A stretch of DNA of 40,649 bases. It comes from Caldilineaceae bacterium. Lineage in GTDB: Bacteria; Chloroflexota; Anaerolineae; Caldilineales; Caldilineaceae. The DNA lies in contig JAPOVP010000183.1 in NCBI GenBank assembly GCA_026708085.1, positions 1-40,649 of the forward strand. The letters run 5' to 3'. Every line of letters begins with the position of its first letter. The first letter of the stretch is position 1. The notes under the pieces are model-generated. The model was not told the DNA's origin. It did no database searches and saw only the letters and a program-made list of their open reading frames with translations. Shown one piece after another: positions 1 through 8,529 of this stretch. Made by a program: the position numbers and the translations under genes.

Positions 1-30
1 AGGGCCGAATAGGCCCGACCGCCCAGAACT

Positions 31-62
31 GCAGTGGTCAGTGGTTAGTGGTCAGTGGTCAG
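31..62 (+). repeat. short CAGTGGT-type tandem repeat
   Basis: A run built from the unit cagtggt/tagtggt, about four copies. The same type of run is at 24752-24788, and longer relatives (a 'ggcagttttt...gtcagttcttag' block) occur at 13101-13142, 17225-17268, 28622-28660 and 40357-40393. No gene is visible in bases 1-273 apart from this and the following repeat. Confidence 0.7.
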
Positions 63-165
63 AGGAGGCGCTTCACATACTTCAGGGTTGAAAGCGGACT
101 GGACATAGTTTCGTTGCTACAAGAGGTACAGGAAAGTTCACCCCAATATTGGGATGCACCCCGCG

Positions 166-268
166 GTAAACACCTTTTTCCACGGAGGACACGGAGAACG
201 GCTTCTTTTGTCCGCGGAGGACGCGGAGGGGAGCGGAGAACTGCTGTCTTGTCCGCGGTGGAGGAGAG
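166..268 (+). repeat. R1 dispersed repeat, about 2-3 degenerate units
   Basis: Units with the core ccgcggaggacgcgg followed by aggggagcggagaactgc. This is the first of eleven loci of the same repeat (R1) in this window. It lies just past the 3' end of the serine protease gene that ends at 274. Confidence 0.8.
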
Positions 269-273
269 GGAGG

Positions 274-2853
274 TCAGTTCAGGGAGAAAGAGTTCACGGT
301 GAGTATGTAGCCGCCGGGCGCTTCGGGCGCGAAGGTTCTCACGATCAGGTAGTAGCGGGCGGTGATGGGGGCACGGATTACCATCCGAGAGTCACGCAGG
401 AGGAGGCCGGCGCCGTCGTCCCTGCTGAGGGTTGCGGTTGGGCTTCCTCTGAGGCTGAGCGTGAGGAACATGTCGGCCAGGAGCGATTGTGCGAGTATTT
501 CGACCGTCTGACCTTGCTGCAGGTCGAGGATGAAGTAGTCAACGTCTGCGGGATAGTCGATGTTGCCGTGGATGGACTGGCCGACTTGTATCATTTTGCC
601 TGAGTCGGGGTCGTTTACGGGAACGAGATTGTAGTTGGCAATGATGACGAAGTTGCCGGGGGTCGTCGCCTTCTGTCTTATGATAAGGAAATGGGGCGTC
701 AGCCTGCTGAGGATGTAGCCGCCATACTCAAAGCCGGTGACTTCGAAGGTATCGAAGGTCTCTCCGGTACGACCAAGGAAGTCGTAGATGGAGACGGCGC
801 TATCGTTGGTACCGAGCAGGCTGAACCCGAACTCGGCGCGGGGCGGTGCATAGATTACGTAGGCCTGGTCGTCCCAATAGTTTTCGAGAGTCAGGCTGTG
901 ACGGAGACCGCCTCCTGGCGGCGGCGGCACGCGGTCACCGTGGCCGCCGGGGTCCTGGCCGGCGATGAGCTGCTGGATGCGGGGCATGATATCGGTGGAA
1001 GAGACGACGAAAGCGAATTCCTCGTATACCTTGAAGTTGCTGATGCCGATCACGTGGCCGGTATCGGAGACAAGGGCACCACCGCTTTGTCCACCGACAA
1101 TTGTAGAATCGGTCTGGATCATGGTGAGTCCGCCAGCGTCCCACTGACGCAGGCGTGAAATGACGCCGCCGGTGATAGTGGGTTGGGGGAACAGTTCATA
1201 CTCGCCGGGGTAGCCGATGAGATGGACACGTGTGCCGATGGGAAGGCTTTCGCCGTCGATCATTGTTAAGGGTTCGATGGAGGTATCGAAGGGGCCAAGC
1301 ACGGCCAGGTCTGCGATCAGATCCAATTTATTGACCGGTACATCCTCGAATTCCGTTCCATCGGGGAAGACGACGCGCACTGCATTTTCCGGCCAGACTA
1401 CATGGGCGGCAGTGACCAGATATCCGCCTTCGATCAGAAAGCCGCTACCGGAGCCGAGGCCGGCTTCTACGTAGGCGACGGCGGGTGAAACTTTGGCGAA
1501 TATTTGGGCGGGGGTCAGGGTCAGCGGGCCGGGGAGGGTGGCGGGAACCCAGGGCGACCAGGGGCTGACGACGTCGGCGGTGTTCACGGCGCGCAGTGTG
1601 TAGTGGTAGGTGGTGCCTGCCTCCACGCCCTGGTGCGTAAAGGATGTGGCGGTAAGGGCGCCATCGTCCAGCCTCTGGAGGCCGCCATAGTCGGTCCACG
1701 TCCAAAGCACATAGCGTACTGCGCCGGGTACGGCGTTCCAGTTCAACTCGATCACGTTCTCAGACGGCTTTACGGAGAGCGTTGGCGCCGGAAGGGAGAC
1801 GGCCGTAGAAGTTGGCGTGGGCGTCGCGGTAAGGGGCGCGGCCGCCGTCGAGGTGGGCGTTGGGGTCGCCGTTGAGGTGGGTGTTGCGGTTGATGTGGTC
1901 GTGGGCAGGGTATCCGGGGTCGGCGTTGAGGTGGGTGTTGCAGTTGATGTGGTCGTGGGAACGGTATCCGGGGTCGGCGTAGACGTGGGTGTTGCGGTTG
2001 ATGTGGTCGTGGGAACGGTATCCGAGGTCGGCGTTGGGGTAGCGGTGAGCAACGTGCCGGGCGTCGACGTTGGCGTTGGGGTCGGCAGTGTATCGGGAGG
2101 CGACGTCGGGGTAGCGGTGGGCAGTGTATCGGCGGCCGCGGTTGGCGTTGGGGTCGGCGTAGGCGTTGGGGTCGGAGTGGGCGTTGAAGTTGACGGTTGT
2201 GCGTCGACGACAGTTGCGGAGACCTGCTGCGACCAGGCACTAAGCTCGTCAGCAGCGTTGACGGCAAGAATCTGGTAGTAGTAGGTCGTGCCTGAGGTGA
2301 GTCCCTCATGGGTGAAGGCTGTGGCGGTCAGGTCATCGCCGCCGAGCTGCTGCCAGCCGGTCTCATCGTTCCACCAGGTCCACAACAGGTAGCGTACGGC
2401 GGTGTCCACTTCCGTCCAGGTCAGTTCTACGGCGCGGTCTGCGGGCTGGGCGGAAAGTGCGGGCGCGTCCAGGGCATGGGGCGTGGTGGCGGTGATGCGT
2501 TCGGACCACTCGCCGTTTTGGTCGTCAGCGTCAATAGCGCGGATTTGGTAATGGTAAGTGATGCCGGCGACGAGGTCGGAATGGGTGTAGGAGGTTCCAG
2601 TCAGGTCGTCGCCGCCGATCTGTATCCAGCCGGTCTCTTGGTTCCGCCACGACCAGAGCTGGTAGCGTACGGCGCCGGCAACTTCCGTCCAGGTCAGCTC
2701 GACGGCGCGGTCTGCGGGCTGGGCGGTCAGTGTCGGGGCCGGGAGCGTGGACGTCTGCTGGGCAAGGGCGGCGTCCGGGCCGGTGAGGATGGCGGTGAAG
2801 GCCAGGAGGGTTGCCAGCAGTATCGTACAGGTTTGCTGAGGAGTTCGAGTCAT
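274..2853 (-). CDS. secreted Fn3 / trypsin-like serine protease
   Basis: An 859-aa secreted modular protein, probably an extracellular or surface serine endopeptidase. An N-terminal signal peptide (residues 1-31, ending ALA-Q) is followed by two Fn3 domains (about 37-125 and 130-218), a Thr/Pro-rich linker (about 219-360), a third Fn3 domain (about 362-450) and an S1C/trypsin-2-like domain (about 455-650). The triad is visible: His in TAAHVV (about 483), Asp in LIADLAVL (about 514) and Ser in GGQSGGAL (about 589). The last 110 residues (GNIDYPADVDYFILDL...) resemble a bacterial pre-peptidase C-terminal beta domain. An AAGG seven bases before the ATG supports the start. Linker DNA at 1880-2035 has 54-bp in-frame repeats. 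It shares its Fn3 type with the metalloprotease genes ending at 3232 and 25666. The protease call is firm; substrate is unknown. Confidence 0.9.
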   Translation of the reverse strand: MTRTPQQTCTILLATLLAFTAILTGPDAALAQQTSTLPAPTLTAQPADRAVELTWTEVAGAVRYQLWSWRNQETGWIQIGGDDLTGTSYTHSDLVAGITYHYQIRAIDADDQNGEWSERITATTPHALDAPALSAQPADRAVELTWTEVDTAVRYLLWTWWNDETGWQQLGGDDLTATAFTHEGLTSGTTYYYQILAVNAADELSAWSQQVSATVVDAQPSTSTPTPTPTPTPTPTPTAAADTLPTATPTSPPDTLPTPTPTSTPGTLLTATPTPTSDTVPTTTSTATPTSTPTPDTVPTTTSTATPTSTPTPDTLPTTTSTATPTSTATPTPTSTAAAPLTATPTPTSTAVSLPAPTLSVKPSENVIELNWNAVPGAVRYVLWTWTDYGGLQRLDDGALTATSFTHQGVEAGTTYHYTLRAVNTADVVSPWSPWVPATLPGPLTLTPAQIFAKVSPAVAYVEAGLGSGSGFLIEGGYLVTAAHVVWPENAVRVVFPDGTEFEDVPVNKLDLIADLAVLGPFDTSIEPLTMIDGESLPIGTRVHLIGYPGEYELFPQPTITGGVISRLRQWDAGGLTMIQTDSTIVGGQSGGALVSDTGHVIGISNFKVYEEFAFVVSSTDIMPRIQQLIAGQDPGGHGDRVPPPPGGGLRHSLTLENYWDDQAYVIYAPPRAEFGFSLLGTNDSAVSIYDFLGRTGETFDTFEVTGFEYGGYILSRLTPHFLIIRQKATTPGNFVIIANYNLVPVNDPDSGKMIQVGQSIHGNIDYPADVDYFILDLQQGQTVEILAQSLLADMFLTLSLRGSPTATLSRDDGAGLLLRDSRMVIRAPITARYYLIVRTFAPEAPGGYILTVNSFSLN
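1880..2035 (-). repeat. 54-bp in-frame minisatellite in Thr/Pro linker
   Basis: About three copies of a 54-bp unit coding for an 18-residue Thr/Pro/Ser block (core PDTVPTTTSTATPTS). The unit is a multiple of three, so copy changes lengthen or shorten the linker without breaking the frame. Confidence 0.75.
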
Positions 2854-3103
2854 GGTTATGCCTTGGCCGTGGAGAGAAGAAAGACAGACTGCCGGTGGGG
2901 GGATGCTGTCGGGTCGCTGGCGGGTTGGAAGGGAGGGGGGCTCGCACCTGTTCGGGCAGCCGTTGCGGCTGTTCTCAGTAGATTGTATGGATGCTAACTA
3001 TACCCCAGAGGCAGTCATTGTGACCAATTCCGAGATGGGTAAGAGAGGGTGGAGGCGGATGAATTGGGGTGCCTGGGTGGAATAGGGAGAACACTTTTAC
3101 ACC

Positions 3104-3165
3104 TTTTTCCGCGGAGGACGCGGAGGGGCGCGGAGAACTGCTTTTTGTCCGCAGAGGGACGTCAG
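3104..3165 (+). repeat. R1 dispersed repeat, single copy
   Basis: One good unit (ccgcggaggacgcggagggg) plus a decayed one. It sits in the 378-bp gap between two Fn3 protease genes; nothing else is recognisable in that gap. Confidence 0.75.
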
Positions 3166-3231
3166 CGAGGCCTGGGTATTGGGGCGGGGATGGGGGAGGG
3201 CGGGGGCTGGGCGTGTTTGTGGGTGTTTATC

Positions 3232-5547
3232 TCAGATGCAGGTGTGGAGGGGCGTCCAGTCGAATTGGGGGGGAATGGTGATGGAGAGGCCGGTGATGTG
3301 GTTGCCGGTGACTTCGAGCTTTTTCCACCGGGTGGGGTCGGTGGACCTTACCAGGTTGCCGTCGTTTCCGAGGAAGGCGGCGGCGGGGCAGGCGGCGTTG
3401 CCGGCGTTGTCGCGGCGGTAGATGCCGATGACGATGTGCGGCTTTTCTCCCGGCGCGTTCAGGAACAGGTTTTCGACGAGGAGACGCTCGAAGGCGAAGG
3501 CGCCGCCGGCGCTGCTGACGGTGGTGCTGGTCCCGAGGAGCCTCCTGGCGCCTGCGGGGGAGCGGATGCTGAGCAGAAGGATATGGGTATCGGATTGGGA
3601 AGGCCGGCTGTCTGGCAGGTTTACGGTTCCGCGCAGGTCGAAGCGGCGGATTTCGCAGAAGGTCAGGGGGGTGGGCGTGCCGAGCACGTCGGCGACGAGG
3701 GCTGCGCCGATGGGGTCGTAGTCTTCGAGCTTGTGATAGCCGGATCCCAGCCAGCCGGCGAACTGGCTGGGCGTGAGCCAAGCCCTGACGAGCTCGGCCC
3801 AGTATTCGAAGGCGTTGGTGGAGGCGTATCTGCCCTGCCAGAGTCCTGTGAGCATGGCGGCCTGATAGGCGGTGTTGAGCCGGGACATGAAGTGCTGGCC
3901 GCCGGGTTGCAGTCTGAGGGCGTCTTCGATCTGGTGGGCGAATTCGTGAATGAGGGTGTGGTTGCAGTGGCGGGCGACCTCGGGCGAGCCTGAGACCCAG
4001 CCGTACGGCGTTTCGCCGGCGGCTCCCACAGTGCGTGAAGAGAAGCTCACGCCGCTGAATTCAGGGAGGTCAGTAAGGCGTCCTCCCTTTTCGAATCTGT
4101 CGGGATAGATGAGGACGCGGAACTTGAATTCCGTCATGGTCGCGAGGATGTCGGGCCGGTCCGACAGCATGGCAAGGATCGTGTCGCGCGCCTGGTAGAG
4201 TTCTTCATCGGTCACTTCGTTGGAGGAGAGGATTGGAATTCCGCCGGCGTCGAGGTACTTACGGTAGTAGGCATGGACGTTCAGTGAAGCTGGGGGCGAC
4301 TGCACGCTGGCGCCAGCAGGCTGGGTTGACGCGGGCGACGGCGTGGGCGACGGCGTTGGTGTGAGCGACGGCAGCGGGGTGGGTGACGGGGTGGGTGATG
4401 GTGTGGGTGAAGGTGTGGGTGTCGGGCTGCCGTCCGGGACGAGGGCGGCGGATGCATACTCGGACCAGGGCGTGGTTTCGCCGGCGGCGTTGACGGCGCA
4501 GACGCTGTAGTAGTAGGTCATGCCTACGGATGGACCGGAATGGGTAAAGCGGGTGGCTGTCAGATCGCCTTTGTCGAGCTGGTGCCAGCCGGCGGCGCTG
4601 GTCCAATACCAGAGCTCGTAGCGGACGGCGCCGGGGACTGCGTTCCAGTTGAGTTCGATGGCGCCTTGTGAAGCGACGGCGGTCAGGACGGGGGCAGGGA
4701 TTGCGGTTGCCGCGGACGTTGCGGTAGGCGAAGGGGTTGCCGTCGCCGTTACCGCAGGCGTCGGGGTTGCGGTTGCAGTGGGAGACTGTGCAACCGCCAG
4801 GGTAGCGGAAGGGGTTGGCGCCGGCAGATCGTTGCGCGTTTCAGTTGCGGTTGCGGTCGGGGTTGGGGTTGCCGCCGGCGGGAGCGCTGACGGAATGGGG
4901 ACGTCTACGCGCTCGGACCAGCCGGATATGCCGCCGGAGGCGGTGACGGCACGGATCATGTAGTAGTAGGTGGCGCCGATTGCAAGGCCGGCATGGCTGA
5001 AGGTGGTGGCGGTGAGGTTGTCGCCGCCGAGCTGTTGCCAGCCGGATTCCTCGTCCCACCAGGTCCAGAGTTCATAGCGGGCGGCGCCGGTGACGGGCTC
5101 CCAGCTGAGGTCGACGGCGCCAGGCAGTGCGCGGGCGGTCAGGACGGGGGCGGGCAGGTTACCGGGAACGGAGACGGAGAGTCGCTGCGACCAGTCGCCG
5201 GTTACACCGCCGGCGGCCACGGCGCGTATCTGGTAGAAGTAGGTGGTAGCGGGATCGAGGTCGGCGTGCGTGAAGGAGGTGGCGGTGAGGTTGTCGCCGC
5301 CGAGCTGTACCCAGTCTGAAGCGGTGTTCCAGACCCAGAGTTCGTAACGTGCAGCGCCGGAGACTTCCGTCCAGGTCAGCTCGATTGTAACGTTTGCGGC
5401 TTGGGCGGTGAGTTCGGGGGCCGCGAGGGGTGTCGTCGGCGCGGACTGAGCGGTGGACGGGTTGGTGTGCAGGAGGATGGTCAGGACGGCGAGGAGGATG
5501 GCGGTTGTGGTTGTGGTTGTGGAGGGTCGGAGTGGGGAGGGAGGCAT
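3232..5547 (-). CDS. secreted Fn3 protein with lethal-factor-like zinc metalloprotease domain
   Basis: A 771-aa secreted protein with a signal peptide (1-33), two Fn3 domains (about 38-215), a Thr/Pro/Ala linker, a third Fn3 domain (about 285-375), a second linker and a C-terminal enzymatic domain from about 425. The last has HEFAH with His534, Glu535 and His538, and a downstream EYWAE with Glu581 and Glu585. HExxH plus an ExxxE about 43 residues later is the layout of the anthrax lethal-factor/PPEP-type gluzincins (ATLF-like), so Glu581 is the likely third zinc ligand. A final domain of about 130 residues follows. The closest relative in the window is the gene ending at 25666, which has the same order of parts. 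No Shine-Dalgarno precedes the ATG. Zinc protease is well supported; the family is inferred from motif spacing. Confidence 0.82.
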   Translation of the reverse strand: MPPSPLRPSTTTTTTAILLAVLTILLHTNPSTAQSAPTTPLAAPELTAQAANVTIELTWTEVSGAARYELWVWNTASDWVQLGGDNLTATSFTHADLDPATTYFYQIRAVAAGGVTGDWSQRLSVSVPGNLPAPVLTARALPGAVDLSWEPVTGAARYELWTWWDEESGWQQLGGDNLTATTFSHAGLAIGATYYYMIRAVTASGGISGWSERVDVPIPSALPPAATPTPTATATETRNDLPAPTPSATLAVAQSPTATATPTPAVTATATPSPTATSAATAIPAPVLTAVASQGAIELNWNAVPGAVRYELWYWTSAAGWHQLDKGDLTATRFTHSGPSVGMTYYYSVCAVNAAGETTPWSEYASAALVPDGSPTPTPSPTPSPTPSPTPLPSLTPTPSPTPSPASTQPAGASVQSPPASLNVHAYYRKYLDAGGIPILSSNEVTDEELYQARDTILAMLSDRPDILATMTEFKFRVLIYPDRFEKGGRLTDLPEFSGVSFSSRTVGAAGETPYGWVSGSPEVARHCNHTLIHEFAHQIEDALRLQPGGQHFMSRLNTAYQAAMLTGLWQGRYASTNAFEYWAELVRAWLTPSQFAGWLGSGYHKLEDYDPIGAALVADVLGTPTPLTFCEIRRFDLRGTVNLPDSRPSQSDTHILLLSIRSPAGARRLLGTSTTVSSAGGAFAFERLLVENLFLNAPGEKPHIVIGIYRRDNAGNAACPAAAFLGNDGNLVRSTDPTRWKKLEVTGNHITGLSITIPPQFDWTPLHTCI

Positions 5548-5631
5548 TTTCGGTTAGAGAGTTGTCGGGTTGTCTTTGAGTTGAGACGTTGGCGCGAGGG
5601 GAAGTGTTCCCTGGGGAGAACTTCATGAACC

Positions 5632-5833
5632 TTTTTGTCCGCGGAGGGGCGCGGAGTGCTTCAATATCTTTTTTGTCCGCGGAGGACGTGGAGTACTTCA
5701 AAATCTTTTTTGTCCGCGGAGGACGCGGAGGGGCGCGGAGAACTGCTTTCTTATCCGCGGAGGACGTGGAGGGGCGCGGAGAACTGCTTTCTTATCCGCG
5801 GAGGACGTGGAGGGGCGCGGAGAACTGCTTTCT
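5632..5833 (+). repeat. R1 tandem array, left half, split by the mobile element
   Basis: Five units of the R1 repeat at about 35-41-bp spacing, ending in gaactgctttct at 5833. The array is interrupted there by the element at 5834-9983 and resumes at 9984 with gctttctcatccgcgg. Joining the two flanks gives an ordinary array junction. Confidence 0.85.
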
Positions 5834-5880
5834 GGGAATTATATAGAATGATCAAAGGACAAAAGCAGGGTTTAATTGAC
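5834..5880 (+). repeat. left terminal inverted repeat
   Basis: The first 27 bases (5834-5860) match the reverse complement of 9957-9983 exactly; the next 19 or so match with four or five mismatches, counting past one mismatch at base 28. Confidence 0.93.
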
Positions 5881-5922
5881 TATGGCAGAAAGCAGCTGAA
5901 GTAACACTTTGGAGTTTGCGTT

Positions 5923-5981
5923 GGGTGTCCGACCTGTGGTACTGTCCAGTGCATAGCTGGTTCAAAGCTGAAGGGACACCC
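5923..5981 (+). promoter_or_regulatory. hairpin just upstream of a small ORF
   Basis: Arms gggtgtcc (5923-5930) and ggacaccc (5974-5981) are exact complements around a 43-base loop and end five bases before the ATG at 5986. It could control translation of that ORF or be an internal repeat of the element; no other evidence. Confidence 0.35.
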
Positions 5982-5985
5982 CACG

Positions 5986-6159
5986 ATGAGCAAGCAGAGC
6001 CCTCCCTACCTTCAGGCGAAGATAAAGCCGTCTGTACTGCGAGAAGCAGTGCAGAAGGTCTTTGCCTACAACCCGTCAGCTAAACGGAAGGGCGCTGCCG
6101 AGCCCCTAGTCGCAAAGCATCGAAGCCCAACTTCAAAGAAGAATAAGGCGTCAGTCTAA
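5986..6159 (+). CDS. small basic hypothetical protein (57 aa)
   Basis: A 57-aa reading frame beginning MSKQSPPYLQAKIKPSV and ending in a Lys/Arg-rich tail (SKKNKASV). It is the first possible gene inside the left end of the mobile element. The AAGGG before the start is partly buried in a hairpin. No family is recognised; the basic composition would fit nucleic-acid binding, but this is speculation. Confidence 0.4.
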   Translation: MSKQSPPYLQAKIKPSVLREAVQKVFAYNPSAKRKGAAEPLVAKHRSPTSKKNKASV

Positions 6160-6184
6160 CTCTCAGCTCGAGAAGTAAACCTGC

Positions 6185-6271
6185 GTGGCAGACGATAAGG
6201 CTCTTATCGTTCTGTTTGCGTATATGGCTGCCATTCTTATTCTGTTTGGCGTGGCGGCGTCCCTGCTATAG
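6185..6271 (+). CDS. 28-aa single-span membrane peptide
   Basis: GTG start, then MADDKALIVLF and a continuous hydrophobic stretch to the stop (AILILFGVAASLL). Almost the whole peptide is one predicted membrane helix with an acidic N-terminus. It follows the 57-aa ORF by 25 bases. There is only a weak ribosome site. Toxin-like or regulatory membrane peptides have this shape, but nothing here identifies one. Confidence 0.35.
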   Translation: MADDKALIVLFAYMAAILILFGVAASLL

Positions 6272-6383
6272 AGGAGTCTAGCCAGCCCTCTGTGCGCTTC
6301 ATTGCGTTAACTCGGGTTAAGGGTTTGGAGAACTGCTCCACCTGCACTCCCGCGGAACGGAGGGCGGCCAGACATTGTCGTCG

Positions 6384-6833
6384 TCAAGTGACTCCACTTG
6401 TTTTGTACAGTCTTCTTTTACGATCATGGTTGTGTTGAGGACGCGGTGGCTGTTGAGCCTGTTGAGGTAGCGGTCTGCGAGACTGGCGCTTTTCTATCCA
6501 AATCTTGATAAGCAAAAATGCAACACCCCACGGGCTTATGGGCAACTGTGTGTCGAGTTTGTGTTGCAAATACGCGGCCCTGTCTTGCTTTTCCCGTATG
6601 GACGCGGCCTGTTGTTTGCGAAGAGATCGCAGTATGTTTGGACTGTCAAGGCTGCTGTTGTCCAAGCCCCAATCGATGCGCAGGCGGTCTCTGTCGATTG
6701 ATGGGTCCGGCGCGGCATAGGGGATCTTCTTCCCGTGGACCCGTGCCAATTGGCGGTCTAGCGCATTGAGGTATCCCTTTTCCCATTGGATTTCGTACCG
6801 CAGCTTTTTCAGCTCTTTGCGAACGTGTCTCAT
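6384..6833 (-). CDS. coiled-coil hypothetical protein, second gene of HNH operon
   Basis: A 149-aa protein with a strongly charged N-terminal helix (HVRKELKKLRYEIQWEKGYL), a second helical segment rich in Gln/Arg/Lys, one moderately hydrophobic stretch near residue 102 (PWGVAFLLIKIWI) and a Pro/Gln/Arg-rich tail. Its ATG overlaps the stop of the HNH-like gene upstream (ATGA, 6830-6833), so the two are translationally coupled and probably work together. No known family is recognised. Confidence 0.65.
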   Translation of the reverse strand: MRHVRKELKKLRYEIQWEKGYLNALDRQLARVHGKKIPYAAPDPSIDRDRLRIDWGLDNSSLDSPNILRSLRKQQAASIREKQDRAAYLQHKLDTQLPISPWGVAFLLIKIWIEKRQSRRPLPQQAQQPPRPQHNHDRKRRLYKTSGVT

Positions 6834-7456
6834 CCACCGCCTCCCCGGTGGGTGAGCATAGTCATGACGAGTACAAACACAAATAGAGCGCCTGGCACAA
6901 TGAACACCCAGAAGAAGAAGCTCGTCGGCAGGCCAGTTTGGTTGGTTTTGGCGAATTTTGAGCCAAGTGTTGACCCAACTGTTGACCAGGAGTCAGGTTT
7001 GGGTGTTGGCGGCTCTGGCGCGATGATTTCAGGCTCCTCAAAGGAGGCGAGTTGCTGATCGATGAAGTAAGAGTGGCCCATGGGCTCTCCGTCTCCGAAA
7101 TCGTCCTGATGCAGTTCATCGTCGGCCTCGGGGTAGAACCAGTAGCTGATTGCCTCTCTCTTTTCGGTCCGGTTCCTGCACTGCTCGATTTCGCGTCTGA
7201 GAAAATCTATGTCCGCGCCGTCTTGCGCCATCCAGTTGCGCATTGTCGTGGCCAATTCGTGACATGTTTTGCACAAAGCGGTGAGATCGTGTCCCTGGAC
7301 GTCGGCTCCGGAAGGATAGTTGTAGTAGGCCCAGTGGTGGGCTTCGTCGGCTTCGCGAAGACCGCAGAATTGGCACTTCCCACTGGAACGGGCGAACGCA
7401 AGCCCCTTCGCTTTGGGATAGTTGCCGCCATACACGTCGTCGCCGGGAGAGGACAT
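6830..7456 (-). CDS. HNH-like zinc domain protein with C-terminal membrane anchor
   Basis: A 208-aa protein. Residues 28-66 hold CxxC (Cys28, Cys31), a paired His40-His41, His56 and CxxCH (Cys62, Cys65, His66), the layout of an HNH endonuclease zinc fold. The middle part is acidic. Near the C-terminus (about 182-203) is a strong membrane helix (FFFWVFIVPGALFVFVLVMT) followed by HRGGGG, so the domain would be tail-anchored and face the cytoplasm. AGGAG lies eight bases before the ATG. The gene opens a two-gene operon. DNA or RNA cleavage at the membrane is inferred; the second catalytic position is not the usual Asn, so activity is uncertain. Confidence 0.72.
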   Translation of the reverse strand: MSSPGDDVYGGNYPKAKGLAFARSSGKCQFCGLREADEAHHWAYYNYPSGADVQGHDLTALCKTCHELATTMRNWMAQDGADIDFLRREIEQCRNRTEKREAISYWFYPEADDELHQDDFGDGEPMGHSYFIDQQLASFEEPEIIAPEPPTPKPDSWSTVGSTLGSKFAKTNQTGLPTSFFFWVFIVPGALFVFVLVMTMLTHRGGGG

Positions 7457-7646
7457 GAAGCTGTCTCCTGAACGTGTGGATGCCTGGTTATTCGGTTGTT
7501 TTCAGTGTGGTTATGGAGGTGTCAGCGCCGGTAAAATCAAAGAATTGCTTGAGAGGGAATAGGGTATGGACGACGACTCATTTGAACGGGGGGTCTCTCG
7601 GCGCTGCACAGGGGTGCCCCCTTGGTGGTAACCGGTCGATGGGTAG

Positions 7647-7750
7647 CCACCACAGCGTCCATAAACCTATTTGTAGTCCAACAAGGGGGCGCAATGCCCC
7701 CATCGCAGGCGGGATAATTCCCCTACAAATAGGTGGTGAAACGCTGTGGT
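7647..7750. repeat. 104-bp imperfect palindrome between divergent operons
   Basis: The arms 7647-7676 and 7721-7750 share two exact blocks, accacagcgt and acctatttgtag (complementary on the other arm), separated by six mismatches. A smaller perfect hairpin, gggggc/gccccc (7685-7701), lies inside. It resembles a MITE-like insertion, or a regulatory region between the leftward HNH operon and the rightward gene pair. The rest of 7457-7835 shows no gene. The 11-mer ctacaaatagg recurs inside another hairpin near 36750. Confidence 0.7.
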
Positions 7751-7835
7751 GAAGTTAGAGTACCCGAAGTGGGCTTTGAGTCAAAACGAGGGAAATTCAG
7801 TCAGAGAGGAAAGGACAAAGAGTGAGGAAAAGAAC

Positions 7836-8018
7836 ATGACGTGGGCGGATCTGGAGCGTTCTGCGAAAAACCAGCTGCTGCGATTGATGGTGTCGGGACT
7901 AGAAGGAGATCGGGTGCAGCTGGACGCTTGCATTTTCATCTTGAGCCAAGATGTACCTGGTCTAAAGGGTCAAGAGGAATATGAAAGAGAGTTGTCCAAT
8001 ACTGCGGAGGAGGAGTGA
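7836..8018 (+). CDS. small hypothetical protein (60 aa)
   Basis: A helical, charged protein beginning MTWADLERSAKNQLLRLM and ending in ELSNTAEEE. A longer frame could start at 7746, but that would run from inside the palindrome arm, so 7836 is preferred. The stop is followed after one base by the ATG of the next gene, so the two form an operon. It has no recognised family. Confidence 0.55.
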   Translation: MTWADLERSAKNQLLRLMVSGLEGDRVQLDACIFILSQDVPGLKGQEEYERELSNTAEEE

Positions 8019-8019
8019 G

Positions 8020-8322
8020 ATGGTGGAAAAGAAACTATTTCTGCCACTCAAGTGCAGCAAAGACAATGTCCGCGTAGAAACGGTCGCGATCGATCGGGAG
8101 GGTTTCAACATAAGGTGCCCTGATTGCGGCATCGTCGTCCAGGGTGTCGAAGCCGAGCAGATTATCAAGGAGTCTATCAGGTACTTGATCGCGAAAGAAC
8201 ATGTAGATACACCTGGCAGTCGCTTTGTCGTTAGTCTAAAGGAAGCGTTGGTTGATTCTTTCTACGATTCTGTCGAAGAATTTATCAAGCCAGACTTCGG
8301 GACCGTCTACATTGATGCTTGA
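8020..8322 (+). CDS. small hypothetical protein with CxxC knuckle (100 aa)
   Basis: Begins MVEKKLFLPLKCSKDN, has a single CPDCG knuckle near residue 40 (FNIRCPDCGIVVQG) plus Cys12, and an alpha-helical C-terminal half ending TVYIDA. The ribosome site GGAGGAG overlaps the end of the previous gene and fixes this start rather than the upstream ATG at 7981. Could be a small zinc-binding adaptor; unknown family. Part of the element's cargo. Confidence 0.62.
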   Translation: MVEKKLFLPLKCSKDNVRVETVAIDREGFNIRCPDCGIVVQGVEAEQIIKESIRYLIAKEHVDTPGSRFVVSLKEALVDSFYDSVEEFIKPDFGTVYIDA

Positions 8323-8326
8323 AGCG

Positions 8327-8518
8327 TTACTCATTCGGCATTTTCTCCGGCGACTCTGATGGGCTGGGACGTTTGTGCTTGAGGGGGACGATCATGTACT
8401 TCCTGAGCTTGCTTTTGAGTCTCGCATCCAAGCGCTGAGCGAGCTTCGCTTCCACCAAGTTCGCCAGCCTTTCCATGTCGATATTGTTGACGAGGAAATC
8501 AGCAAGCCACTTCAGCAT
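8327..8518 (-). CDS. small basic hypothetical protein (63 aa)
   Basis: A 63-aa frame with an amphipathic helix at the N-terminus (MLKWLADFLVNNIDMERLAN), a Lys/Arg-rich middle and a Pro/Ser tail. It ends four bases from the stop of the converging gene pair and starts just downstream of the transposase. No clear ribosome site. Unrecognised. Confidence 0.45.
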   Translation of the reverse strand: MLKWLADFLVNNIDMERLANLVEAKLAQRLDARLKSKLRKYMIVPLKHKRPSPSESPEKMPNE

Positions 8519-8529
8519 TCGGGGCTATC

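Noticed and set aside
7746..7835. Longer N-terminus for the 60-aa cargo protein
   Set aside because: It would begin within the arm of the palindrome and lacks a ribosome site; the ATG at 7836 fits better.
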